Notes under the pieces: model-generated
Told to the model about the DNA's origin: nothing
The model's database searches: none
What the model saw: the letters and a program-made list of their open reading frames with translations, nothing else
Part shown: positions 44,650-55,021 of the stretch, in pieces
Layout: each line of letters opens with the position of its first letter
How positions within the stretch are numbered: the first letter of the stretch is position 1
From: Rusavskia elegans
Taxonomy: Eukaryota > Ascomycota > Lecanoromycetes > Teloschistales > Teloschistaceae
Length of the DNA stretch: 64,000 nucleotides
Assembly: GCA_011316305.1 (NCBI GenBank)
Contig: SAUG01000006.1
Location: 248,001-312,000 of the forward strand
Reading direction: 5' to 3'
Program-made: the position numbers and the translations under genes

Positions 44650-46680
44650 TTTCTATAGTAAATCCGGTAGTTTCTAATATTAAATCTTTCTATAACGAAA
44701 ATATATATTATATTTATTTTACTAATAACTAAAATATCTTCTAACGTATATTTCGATATATTATTTTATATTAGAAAACTGGTAATATTATTATAAAAGT
44801 TATATTATCTTTATTACGTCTAGATATTTTATAGTATTCTATCGTAGTATTTTTTAATAAATTCGTTAATTTTATCGTTTAATATTTATAATTTTTCTTT
44901 TTCGATAGAAAATTATTTTTAGTCGTTTCGGAATATACGTAGCATTATATTTATCTCGTATTGATTTATTAATAGTAATTTATCTTTATTAACTTTAAGG
45001 ATACTATTATTAAAAACCTTTTTCGTTTTTATATAATTATTTCTTCGATTTAAAACGTCTACTTTTCTATTTTCTTTATCTAAAGTATAGTATATTTTAA
45101 ATTTATACTAATCGAAAAGTTTAAACTATTATATTTATTTTCTATTAAATTATTTTATTATTATAAAATATAAAAGATTTTTATAGTCTATAAAAATAGT
45201 TAATTCTAGTAATCTTTCGGCGTATACTTTCTACTATTCTAGTACGGCTATTATAGCTAGTAGTTTTTTATTATAGATATCGTAATTCTATTCCGCTAGC
45301 GATAATTTCCTAAATATATAAACTATTAAATACTATTTACTATCGTATTATTATAGAAGATATATTTCTATAATTAGATTTAACGAATTTATTTCTATTT
45401 ATAATAGTTTTTTTAAATCGAATATTTTAAATACTAGGTCTTTTATATATTTTCTTTTAAAATCTTCGAATATTTATTATTTTTTTTCTCCCTAGTACTA
45501 TTTAACGGTATCTTTTATTAAAGCTATTAAAGCGAGAGCTTTTTTAAAATAGTTTTTTATAAATTTTCGATTATAGTTTATAAATCCGAAAAAGTTCTAA
45601 ACTTCTTTAATATTTATTAATATCTTCTATTCTATAATAGTTTTTAATTTACTAGAATTAATATATAGTCTACTTCGCTCTACTATAAATTCTGGAAAGT
45701 TAATCTTTTTTTTATAGAATTTATACTTTTTTGATTTAAAGCGTAAATCTTTTTCCTTTAAATATTTAAAAACCTTGCTAATATATTATTTATATTCTTT
45801 AAATATTTTAGAAAAAACTAAAATATTGTCGAGATAGGCGATAATAAATATATCGAGATATTCTTTTAATATATTATTAATTATATCCTAATAGATTACC
45901 GGGGCGTTCGTAAATCTAAACAATATTACTATATATTTATAATAACTATACTATATTTAAAAAGCTATTTTCTATTTTTTTCCGGCTTTTATTTATATAA
46001 AATTATATATTCCTCGAAAGTCGAATTTTATAAAATATTTTACTCTAGAAAATCTATTTTAGAATTCGCTAATATTTAGTAATAGATATCTATTTTTAAT
46101 TATAATATCGTTTAACTTCCGATAATTAATATATAAACGGAATATTCCGTTCTTTTTAGATATAAAAAGGATCGGATATTCTACTAGTAATTAAAATTTT
46201 CTAATAAATTTCTTTTTTATATTTTTATCTAGATATTTACGGAGTATTTCGAATTCCGTTATAGATAATAGATAGATAGGTTTAAATGTAGGTTATTTAT
46301 CTAGTTTAAATTTAATTTCGTAATTTTATATCTGATATTTAGATAGTATTTTTAAAGTTATCTCTTTCCGAAATAAATTTATCTAATTTTTATATTTATT
46401 TAGTATACTTTCTAATAGATTTTCTATTAACTTTTTATTAAATAATATAGTATTTTCGAAAGATTTATAATTTTTCTTTCTATTTCTATTTTATTAATCC
46501 AGTTAATTTCTATCGGTATCTAATAAATCGGACTTAAATAATTTTTAGTTATCTTTTTTCGAAATTATAAGTTCGCGCTTTATATTTTACTTTTTATCTA
46601 TTTAAAATTACTATCTCGATATAGACTAAATATTCTCTATATAAAAGTATTATTTAAAGCTAAATATTTTTTTCTTCTAG
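44650..46680 (-). pseudogene. RT/RNase H relic of element B, inverted
   Basis: The reverse strand encodes gypsy reverse transcriptase when read through stops. Around 45,850-45,730 it gives LDIFIIAYLDNILVFSKIFK, the catalytic YLDD motif with D changed to N, followed by KVFKYLKEKDLRFKSKKYKF and an RNase H region further left. All the rest of element B is on the forward strand. The segment is bounded by A-family LTRs in opposite orientation (44,412-44,649 forward, 46,681-46,918 reverse), which explains the inversion. Confidence 0.82.
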
Positions 46681-46918
46681 TATAAAGTTGGTATATTTCT
46701 AAAACAGTACGCGATTATAGACTAGACGAAAGGTATATTATAGAACTAATTTATATCCTAAAAACTAGGGTATAGCCTTGTAATAAAAGAAAAGGAGAAA
46801 ACGGGGAAAGATCGAAATCCGACGCGCTAGCGACGCTCTGGCGACTAGGCGGCAAGCTTCGTCTCTAAGCGTTCTAATTATATCTCCAGAGCCTATATGA
46901 CGCGTCTGGCGCTTTATA
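46681..46918 (-). repeat. Solo LTR of the A family, reverse orientation (238 bp)
   Basis: It is the reverse complement of the A LTR over its full 238 bp (TATAAAGTTGGTATATTTCT at the left, GCGTCTGGCGCTTTATA at the right). It is less changed by RIP than the other two copies (GACGCGCTAGCGACGCTCTG is retained). The right flank is AGAAG and the left flank TCTAG. Having no internal region, it is a solo LTR. Confidence 0.9.
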
Positions 46919-46923
46919 AGAAG

Positions 46924-48000
46924 AAAGTTACGTTAGACTTTATTATTAAAGCTTTTAAAATCGAAAAACCTGACGACGAACGTAAAATATAATTCGATAC
47001 TTAATATAGTAGATAGATTTACGAAATATATCTATATAATCCTATTAAAAGAAGATTTTATAGCGGAATAACTTGGATTTATTATTTTAGATCGATTATT
47101 TCGGTACTATAGACTACTAGAAATATTAATAAATAATAGAAACAAATTTTTTATTTTAAATTATTAGTAAACCTTTATTTTTCTATTTAGTATTAAACTA
47201 AAAGTATTAATATTTTTCTATCCGATAACAGACGGATAGATAGAATATACTAATTAGACGTTCGAGTAATATCTAAAATATTATATTAACGATATTTAAA
47301 ATAATTAGATTTCGCTTTTATTAATAGTATAATTAGTACTTAATATAAAAGAATTAAATACGACGAAAGAAATACCGTTCTACGCCGATAATAGAAGATA
47401 ATTAAATTTATTTAAATAACCGCTACCGTATAAATTAACGGAGTTAGTAATCTAAAAAATCGATATTTAAAAGAAAATCTATAGAAATATTCTAAAAATA
47501 TAGAAATATTCGAATAAATACTAGAATAAAAAATAAAAAATAGTACTTTAGCTAAAAAAGGGAGATAAGATATATCTTTTTACGAAAAATCTAAAAATAA
47601 AAACTTTAAGTAAAAAATTTAACCGTATTAAAGTCGAACTATTTTTAATTAAAGAGATTAGAAGATTCTAGAACTTCGAACTCGATTTATTTAAAGATAT
47701 AAAAGTATACCCGATATTTTATATATTTCTTTTAAAACTAACTAATCCCGGAATACTATTATAATAGATATTTAACTTCGAAATATAAAAAGAAAATACC
47801 TTTATAGTTAAAAAGATCCTATAATAGGAAGATCAGAACTATCTAATTAAATAGAAAGATTATTCTATTTTAAAAAATATCTAGAAATCTAAAAAATATT
47901 TAGTAAACTACTAGAAGACTCTATAATAGTTCTACTAAAAGAAGTTAAAGAAATTATCGACTAATAGAAATTGCTAGATAGGAGAATCTATTTAAAAGCT
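46924..48000 (+). pseudogene. Integrase relic of element B
   Basis: The forward strand, read through stops, begins with the KKVTLDFI stretch that starts gypsy integrase cores. It continues VVDRFTKYIYIILLKEDF, then FFYPITDGQIEYTNQTFEQY (around the catalytic Glu) and a C-terminal GDKIYLFTKNL region. It belongs to B because it runs to the B 3' LTR and is in frame with the RT/RNase H end across the solo LTR. Confidence 0.8.
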
Positions 48001-48467
48001 ACGTCGATAAAAGAATTTAAATCTACGGAAAAAAACGAATCTGCGGTAATAATTTTATATTCTAGCTTTTCGATATTTTATAGTTTACTGTTAACTATAA
48101 TACGCTGCTTTTCTTTAATATAATCTAATTAATAAAACAGACGCTATTACTTTATATACGTTTTATATAATTCTTTCTTTAATTTTTTATATCTATTTTT
48201 AAAATAATACCAATACGTAGTATCTAATAGAATAAGATTATAAAAATAGGTTTACTTTATATAATTAATATATTTTTCGGAACCTTCGCCGATATAATAG
48301 AATTTCTCTAACTAGAAATAATTCCGATAAAAATATATAGCTAATATATCGATATCTAATAATAGGACTTTTTTATAACGATTTTTAATTAATAGTTTTT
48401 TCTTTTTACCTATAAAAAAGAAGAGATAATAGTTTTTCGGAACGAAAAATCTAAAAAAAAGACTTTA

Positions 48468-48960
48468 TATTATAAATATAGGCGGCGTACCTTCGGGAAT
48501 ATAGTAGTATTTAGTATAGCGTAGGATTTCCTATTACGTTTTAATAGATAGAAATATATAGGACAGCTTTAATATTAATATTAAAAAATATCTTAGTAGT
48601 TTTAGTAAATAAATATTTTAAATACTCTAATTTTAGTAGTTTTAGTAAATAAATACTATAAGTAAATTCAGTTTTAGTAATTTTAGCGAGTAAATATTCT
48701 AAAATAAAGCTATTTTAGTTATTTTAGTTTATAAATAATCTAAATAGTAGAGGATTTTATTTATTTATATAAATCCCGAATTCGACGCCTTTATAGCTCG
48801 TATTTAATTTATTAGTTATTACTATATACTATTCTAGTAATTAAACTAACTTGTTTTTATATTAATTTGAAATAATTACCCGTTATACCTCCGTTTATAG
48901 ATATACTAATAAGCCTAACCAATCTTTAGAAATACCAGATCTTCAGGTAGCCCTATAATA
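48468..48960 (+). repeat. 3' LTR of element B (493 bp)
   Basis: It starts TATTATAAATATAGGCGGCG and ends CCCTATAATA, and is followed by TTTTA, the same as before the 5' LTR. It is about 40 bp longer than the 5' copy owing to variation in internal AGTTTTAGTAAATAAATA-type units. Confidence 0.88.
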
Positions 48961-49040
48961 TTTTACTAATACGAAATTAGAAAAATTTAAATCTAAAACG
49001 TTTTATTATTTTTTTATATAATTTTCGCTATTTAATAATA

Positions 49041-49510
49041 TATTATAAGCACGCGCGGCGTGACTTCGGGAACGTAGTAGTATTTAATATAGCACCGGAA
49101 CTCCTTATTACGCCTAGATAGATAGGAAGGACTTAGTATTATTATTTTAGTTATTTTAGCGAATAAGGTACCTGAGGAAGGTATCTTAGTTATTTTAGCG
49201 AGTAAGGTACCTAAAGAAGGTATCTCAGTTATCTTAGCGAGTAAGGTACCTAAAGAAGGATATTTTAGTTATCTTAGCGAGTAAAGTACCTAAAGAAAGG
49301 AGGATTTTATTATCTATATAGATTCTAAACTCGACGCCTTTATAGCTCGTATTTAATTTATTAGTTATCGCTATATACTGCTCTAGTAATTAAACTAACT
49401 TATTTTTATATTAACTTGAAGTAATTACCCGTTATACCTCCGTTTACAGATATACTAATAAGTCCAACCAACCCTTGGAAATACCAGGACTCCCAGGTAG
49501 CCCTATAATA
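49041..49510 (+). repeat. Solo LTR of the B family (470 bp)
   Basis: It starts TATTATAAGCACGCGCGGCG and ends CCCTATAATA. The 5-bp sequences on both sides are TAATA (49,036-49,040 and 49,511-49,515), so this is an independent insertion later reduced to one LTR. It keeps more G and C than the two LTRs of element B. Confidence 0.88.
49149..49300. repeat. 39-bp tandem repeat in the solo LTR, about 4 units
   Basis: The unit starts AGTTATTTTAGCGAGTAAGG and contains TACCTAAAGAAGGTATC. It repeats four times with few changes. The corresponding region of the element B LTRs has shorter, degraded units. Confidence 0.85.
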
Positions 49511-50639
49511 TAATACTTCGCGAATTTTTTTAATATAATTAGAATTTATTTAAAAAAAAAAATAGATAATTAGATTAGAAATTTATTTAATAAATTTATT
49601 GGATTTTATTAATAACAATTTATAATATTATATAGATAATCAGATAATCGTTTGCCGAAAAATATTTAGTATATTTCAAAAAGAAATTAAAATTTACTTT
49701 CGATTTAAATAAATTATAATACTTTATATTTATCTTTTAGACTAAAAACTAAAATAATTTTATCCATTTACGAAATAAAATATTGATTTTTAATAAGCTC
49801 CACTGATATTGACCTTCTTTCCGATCTCTTTCCGCCGTAAACTCAGTAGCCGTCTTGGAACTATCCGTTCACAGTTGTAGTTTCATTGGCATCTATCTAG
49901 CAGTGGCATGCTAGAGGGTCGAAAATGCTTTTCTATTTCAAGTCGTTATTTCCTATAATCTCCTCATGACATTTCGCTCCCAAGCCCATGTTTCATGGTG
50001 GAGCATGACTTGTAACTGTGTTCGTTACTCTGCGAACCTGTGAATCCGAAGCAGATCTCAGCGGCTGGCTAGCAATTGACCGCATCAGAGCAACCGTTGA
50101 TTAAATGGCCTTTTCGCCATCTTCCTTGGAACGTGCGACCCATCTTGAACAATATTCTCTTTTTCAACAGAGGATATTCAATCCCTGAGCGGAATCCCTG
50201 ATGCTTTGGAGTCTTCCATGCAGGAGGATCCTCGAGACAGATGATCCGCGCGCTTTTTGTATACGCAAAGGCTGTCGCGAAAAAGCACAGGGTATTAGGA
50301 TATTCAAGCGCTCAGATAACACGTCTCCATGCTGGCCTGACAGCTACTAGGATTTTCCGATGGTATGGGGTAATTTGAGTGCGCTCTATACTCCTTCTAC
50401 GAATTATGACCGAATAATAAAGCGTACAGGACATGACGTTGATTGACACGAGCATTACTTCCCTTGCCGCTTCTCCCGATCTCGTTCCTCCTGCCGCTTC
50501 TTCTCTTCAGCTCGTTCCTTCTCGACCTTTGCTTTCTTCTGTGCTTGACTTTCTTGCTGCTCTTCTCACAGAGTGCATCAATTAGTAAATGTAGTCTAGG
50601 CCTGAAAAGGGGAGAGCTGGATGTTGATGTGGTGTCTGG
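49511..50639. other. AT-rich flank and intergenic DNA, no gene seen
   Basis: RIP-like composition continues to about 49,830, beyond the last LTR. From there composition is ordinary. A short Leu-rich open frame at 50,443-50,661 has no support. Confidence 0.5.
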
Positions 50640-51005
50640 TCAAGTCATACCGGAAGTTTGAGCCCCAAGTCCCACAGGACGTATACCGTGATCCGTAGCC
50701 TGGTCCCCTCCATGTTTGAGCTCCACAATGGGATTCCCAGAGTCGACAACATAAAAAGTTTCGGTGTTCTCCAGGAGGGAGCTTGCCTTGTGCCACTGAA
50801 GGTTGACATGGCCAACGGGGATGTGAGTTCTACCCTTTTTGTCTGTGAACTTGGGCTCCTGGCATGATTCGTATTGCAATCCCAGGTTCTCTAGCAGCGA
50901 CTTTTGAACAATGCTGTAAGGAATGTTCATGTCCACATCTGCGCGCACTTCCATGGATCTTTTGCCATTCTTCGGAAATATAGTGATATCAACGCCGTGG
51001 AGCAC
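50640..51005 (-). CDS. Orphan protein with degenerate retropepsin-like domain (C-terminal part)
   Basis: This reverse-strand frame of 121 codons has the layout of a retropepsin-like fold: VDITIFPKNGKRSMEVRADV, then YSIVQKSLLENLGLQYESC, then GRTHIPVGHVNLQWHKASS and ETFYVVDS. The position of the catalytic D-T/S-G reads DVDMN, so protease activity is unlikely. It has no ATG at its start (GTG at 51,005). An AG acceptor just upstream suggests that this is a last exon and that more exons lie at about 51,020-51,300. Its resemblance in layout to the tail of the 52,131-53,450 protein is noted under findings. Confidence 0.42.
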   Translation of the reverse strand: MLHGVDITIFPKNGKRSMEVRADVDMNIPYSIVQKSLLENLGLQYESCQEPKFTDKKGRTHIPVGHVNLQWHKASSLLENTETFYVVDSGNPIVELKHGGDQATDHGIRPVGLGAQTSGMT

Positions 51006-51019
51006 ATCCTTTTGCTATC

Positions 51020-52130
51020 TCAGCATCGCTCCACCGTCGAGTAGCAAGGGGAAGGTAACGAACCATGTCTGTGGTTAGAGGGCTGTTTGTGGGATCGCTT
51101 CGCCGAAGCCAAAAGACTCCTAGTAAGATTTGCAAGAAATCCAGGTTGGAGTTGGGTCGACCCACTGCTGCAGGAGCAATAGATAAGGTATATGACAACC
51201 TTCTCGAGTAGTCGCCGTGGACAGAGCCGCAAAATGTTGCCTTGCTGACAATATTGTAAACTCATTCCTTAGTGGCCAAGGAGCAATGTTCTGCTCCCAC
51301 CCCTCCATCACAGAACCTTTGTCGGTGACGAAAACAGGATAGGATGCCGGCTAGAGGCATGCAGTCCCAAGTCCTGAGGCAGTATCCGTAAGCCGAAATA
51401 ACGGTAGGGGAAAGAAGCTACTGCATGGCTCAGGCGTTAGTCCGATGCATGCTGCATGGAGACTGCTGCAGGGACCAGGATCTCTATTACCGGTACAGCC
51501 AGTATCTAATACTAGCTTAGCATAGGTTCTCTGGCACTGTAGGTAGATATCATATCATTGCTTTCAACCTCTACGATTATGTTAGCTTATTGTTCGATAC
51601 TTGCATACCGCGACGAAGTGGAAAACATCGTTTGGCTCAACGGTGAGCATCCGTACCTACCGCTGGTCGATAGCTTATGCATAGCTGATTGGGCCATTCT
51701 GCCCCACTACTGCAGGTAGTGAAGACACGTGATAGGGGCCAGCTGCAGACGCTCCCCCCTTGATTCAATGATCATCGGAGTCCTCGCATCCAATTAGTAT
51801 GACTTGATCACTTACTGGAGGCTCTACTCCAGCATTTCGAATTTTCGACACCGGCTTCACGCTTGACGGTCTTGAACTTAGTATGACGCACCGAGAAGGC
51901 TACCTTACGTCCGTCTGCTTGGACCAACTAGCCTTGACTCCTTAGCGGCGTTTGAACGGGGGTTTTTAGTGCCCTTCCAAGGACGGGAGACAACAACCAA
52001 ATAATGGCGCATTCGGCAGACACCACTCACAAGCCTTTTATGAACCCAGAGATCCATTTAAATCTGTCCATTGAGAATCCCGTCATCATCATCACTTCCC
52101 AGGTTTTCCCTTAAGTACAATCTTCCGCAG
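51020..52130. other. Mostly non-coding; possible upstream exon near 51,020-51,300
   Basis: Short reverse-strand open frames overlap at 51,020-51,311 and may hold the 5' exon of the preceding gene. From 51,311 to 52,130 I see nothing coding or repetitive. Confidence 0.4.
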
Positions 52131-53450
52131 TCAAAGATTTCTGCGAACTTGACGCTGCTGGATTCTTCTTGACAAAAAGAACACACCAGGATTTCTGATC
52201 AAGAAACGATGCTTGCTGATCTCTTCCTTTGAGAGGAGGATGTTGAAGTGCTCGCAATCTTCGTCTTCGAGAACGGCGAAAGTGGTCTCGTACCAAACGT
52301 CGTCGAAATTGGATACACACCATTTGATTCTCACCACACCAACAGGGCGGATCGAGCTTCCAACACCGTTCAAAAGAGGTCCTTCGTAAGGTCCTATCGG
52401 ATGACCAGAGGCGAGTGCCTTGCGTCGAGTGATGACGTTCTCTGAAGACTGGGTATCCAAGCCTGCTACGTGTTGCGTTGTTCCACTCGGTCCCTCCATC
52501 ACCATGATGAAATCGGTTTTCAATGGTTCTCCTTTCAAGGCGCCAACTAGGACTTTCAACATGCGAAGGAAACTCAAGATTTGCACAAGCATGGAGCGCA
52601 TTCGTTGGTCCGGCATATTGTTGTCGGTACCTTCGTTGCCGTCTGGCTCATCGTCGTGCTTGCTCCGGAGAGTTTGTCGAACCACGTCGAAGGCAAGCCT
52701 AGTCATCTCGAGTGTCTCGGTATAGTGTCGTTCATCTTCCTCAAGCTCTCTTCCCGCAAGCCTCAATGTGAGTCGGTATATCTCGCTATTGCAGACAACG
52801 TACTCCGTGTCGAATTCCTCTTGAGGTAATTTAGCTGACATGGTCAAAGCAACCCTCGAAGCTATCAACGTCCAATATATCAGGCCCTGCGCAATGCGAG
52901 TTATGTTCCCAAAGAACATTATCAGTCGTCCCAACCGTTGCGCAACGGAAGTTTTCGTATCGTTGCCGAATTTCAAGGCTGCTTCAACCGTGCCGAGTGC
53001 AGATGTGTAGTCTTGTTTCAGGATTTCAGGCTCTCTTGCTCCAAGCACCGATATGATCTCCCACACCTGGGTTTCATCGATCTCGCGAGTCGTTCCACCT
53101 GGTCGACGTCGGCCCAAGATAGCGTCGAATCCATCCGAAACGAAATGGGATACAAGGCTCGAAACAACTTGGCAGACAATGCAAGTCCAATACAAAAGAT
53201 TATGTATCCTTGCCGTCACGGACTTGAAACCGTTCAATGGTCCCAAATAACGATTTGCGAAGCGCTCCTTTTCGCCGTTTCCCGTTGAACATTCACTCCG
53301 GGACGGCAAAAAGAGAGGAAAGCGAAAAAAGAGCATTGACATCAGCGACACCAGGGATGTGATGAGGATTGCCGGGTTTGCCGCCCCAAATTTGTAACCC
53401 TTTGGAGGTGATGGCGAAAGGTCGCAAGAAACACTTTTGCCTGCTTTCAT
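52131..53450 (-). CDS. Hypothetical protein with retropepsin-like C-terminal domain
   Basis: A 439-residue product from the first ATG in the frame (53,450, MKAGKSVSCDLSPSPPKGYK); the open frame continues upstream without ATG. A hydrophobic stretch (NPAILITSLVSLMSMLFFRF) lies near the N-terminus. Two repeated helical units follow: IHNLLYWTCIVCQVVSSLVS and ITRIAQGLIYWTLIASRVAL. Each comes before an acidic helix with TREIDETQVWEI- or ELEEDERHYTE-type sequence. The C-terminal 100 residues look like a retropepsin-type fold (TTQHVAGLDTQSSENVI, then GSSIRPVGVVRIKWC and YETTFAVLEDEDCEHFNILL), with DTQ in place of the catalytic DTG. I do not recognise the family. Confidence 0.55.
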   Translation of the reverse strand: MKAGKSVSCDLSPSPPKGYKFGAANPAILITSLVSLMSMLFFRFPLFLPSRSECSTGNGEKERFANRYLGPLNGFKSVTARIHNLLYWTCIVCQVVSSLVSHFVSDGFDAILGRRRPGGTTREIDETQVWEIISVLGAREPEILKQDYTSALGTVEAALKFGNDTKTSVAQRLGRLIMFFGNITRIAQGLIYWTLIASRVALTMSAKLPQEEFDTEYVVCNSEIYRLTLRLAGRELEEDERHYTETLEMTRLAFDVVRQTLRSKHDDEPDGNEGTDNNMPDQRMRSMLVQILSFLRMLKVLVGALKGEPLKTDFIMVMEGPSGTTQHVAGLDTQSSENVITRRKALASGHPIGPYEGPLLNGVGSSIRPVGVVRIKWCVSNFDDVWYETTFAVLEDEDCEHFNILLSKEEISKHRFLIRNPGVFFLSRRIQQRQVRRNL

Positions 53451-55021
53451 TGCCCGATGCAGCAGGTTCGCAGATTCCAGTGGGCTCGTATCAGTGCGGG
53501 TATATTTTTGAGAGACCCTAGCGCAGCTGGTTTGGGGTTTCCTAGTTGAAGATGAGCCTGGCGGTTGTGGTGAGCTTGCAGAAACAGGGTTTCGAAGCGG
53601 TTGCACGAGTCCGAGATGTTGTTGGTGGTCGGGGGATTCGAGTGAGGGTAGGTTATGGAAGCAGCGAGGGATGTAGCGAGAATTGCGAGGACCGTCTAAG
53701 GTATGTTGAATTGGGTAGCGGGTGCGCCCTTTGCACTTCCTTGGCACTTCTCTCACACCAGAATCTCAAATTACAGTTGACGTTTGCTCTACATCTGAGG
53801 AGTCGAGCATTCGAGCTGTTTGAGTTAAGATGTTCTCTATTCTTAACTTTGTGGCAGCTTCAACACTTCATTCCCATTACTAGGTAGGGCCCTTGCGGAA
53901 TACCAAGCCTTGGCGCCAAGCCCCTCCAGTCTGGTATTAGCCCCCAATATCTTTTTTAGTAGGGCTTGACGTCACTAGATTACTAGTAGTGGAGAGAAGC
54001 CCCTGCCAAGGCTCGCTCCTAAGCTGGATATGCTGATAGCATGCTAGCCCGCATGAGGCTCGATGCGGAGCGGTGCTGGCTATCTGATTGGTCGGTACGG
54101 AGCGGTGCGGGCTAGTGCGGTGCGGAATAATGGCTAGTTTTGAGCAGTGCGATTGCCCACGCTGACTAGGGGTATGCTCTCTGATGAATAACGTACTGCT
54201 GGGTGAGCTGGGTGGATCCGTTGCTTAGGGTTCGACACCAACAGCGTGAGCGTGCAGCAGGTACATGGACCATGGCCAACACAAGATATCTGAACTTAAG
54301 CTGAAATTAGGGGCTGATCGCGTGGGCAGAGGCCAGTCATGGAAGCTGGAGGTGTCCTCCACGATATCCAACCCGCTTCTCTTAGGTGTGTGTGCTGCAC
54401 CACCGTCTTATATATACAAATGATATTATACATGCAATCACCACTCGCTTGAAGAGTATGCCCCTATGAGAGTGTTACCAAGAGAAGCTGGATACTGGGG
54501 CGATAATCGACCGCTGGTTGTACGAAGCATCACTGACTTGGTGTGATTACAATGTACGATCACTTCGTCAATTGTGTTCATGTCAGAGACCGGAGAGGGA
54601 AAACCAGTATGAGAGAATTGCCCCCAGGACGAGATGGCATGAACCCAACCAAGGTATGTAGTAGTGGAGCTGGTGATGCCCAATGCATGCCACGGATGCC
54701 GAAATCCACTGAAAAAAAAGCATCTCCCCGGCGGGGCAGAACAGAACTTGGCATTTCCAGTGTACTTTCGAGGCTGCCGGACTCTCTATCGATTGTTCAA
54801 CCTAGATATGGTAGTCTCATGGCATTGTAGTTGTGCAAGGCAGTCACAAGCTGCTCCAAAGGGCGTGCTAAGAATCCACATCGGACGAGACTTTCGCTTT
54901 CGACCCCACGACCTCTGGAGCAAGGCAAACTATTCGCCTTCTCAATGGGAAGGCTGTCTTCTACGCGTTCTTACGACTCGAATGACATAATCTTGGAATC
55001 TGCGTTGGTTCTGTATTGAGT
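53451..55021. other. Non-coding region with GC-rich short repeats
   Basis: At 53,896-54,020 there are nested palindromes (CTTGGCGCCAAG; AATACCA/TGGTATT; AGCCTTGGC/GCCAAGGCT). At 54,055-54,140 the words GCGGAGCGGTGC and GCGGGCTAGTGCGGTGCGG recur. These may be a relic of a small inverted-repeat element. The remainder, with overlapping short open frames at 54,438-54,990, shows no gene. Confidence 0.4.

Larger units (their letters stand above)
33759..48960 (+). mobile_element. Ty3/gypsy LTR retrotransposon B, interrupted and rearranged
   Basis: The two ends are related LTRs (33,759-34,211 and 48,468-48,960) with short inverted termini TATTATA/TATAATA, as expected of TG...CA ends after RIP. The same 5 bp, TTTTA, flanks the element on both sides (33,754-33,758 and 48,961-48,965), so this is one insertion. 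Internal order is gag and protease (+), nested element A (+), RT/RNase H on the reverse strand, an inverted A-family solo LTR, then integrase (+). Without the inserts B would be about 6.7 kb, normal for gypsy. A run of A before the 3' LTR is a plausible polypurine tract. All coding parts are destroyed by RIP. Confidence 0.88.
30780..49830. repeat. RIP-saturated AT-rich transposon block
   Basis: Composition changes sharply at both edges. Inside, CpA and TpG are almost absent while CpG persists; for example 35,701-35,760 has neither CA nor TG. This is the signature of repeat-induced point mutation (CpA to TpA on both strands), not of CpG deamination. TAG/TAA stops replace CAG, CAA and TGG codons, and ATG is nearly gone. 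That explains the lack of open frames over about 18 kb. The block consists of the nested elements listed separately. Confidence 0.92.

Noticed and set aside
44650..46680. A separate third gypsy element on the reverse strand
   Set aside because: It has no LTR pair of its own, and its RT fits the gap in element B at both junctions; inversion explains it with fewer steps.
54438..54990. Cluster of short open frames on both strands
   Set aside because: No splice-consistent joining, no recognisable domain and no conserved start.
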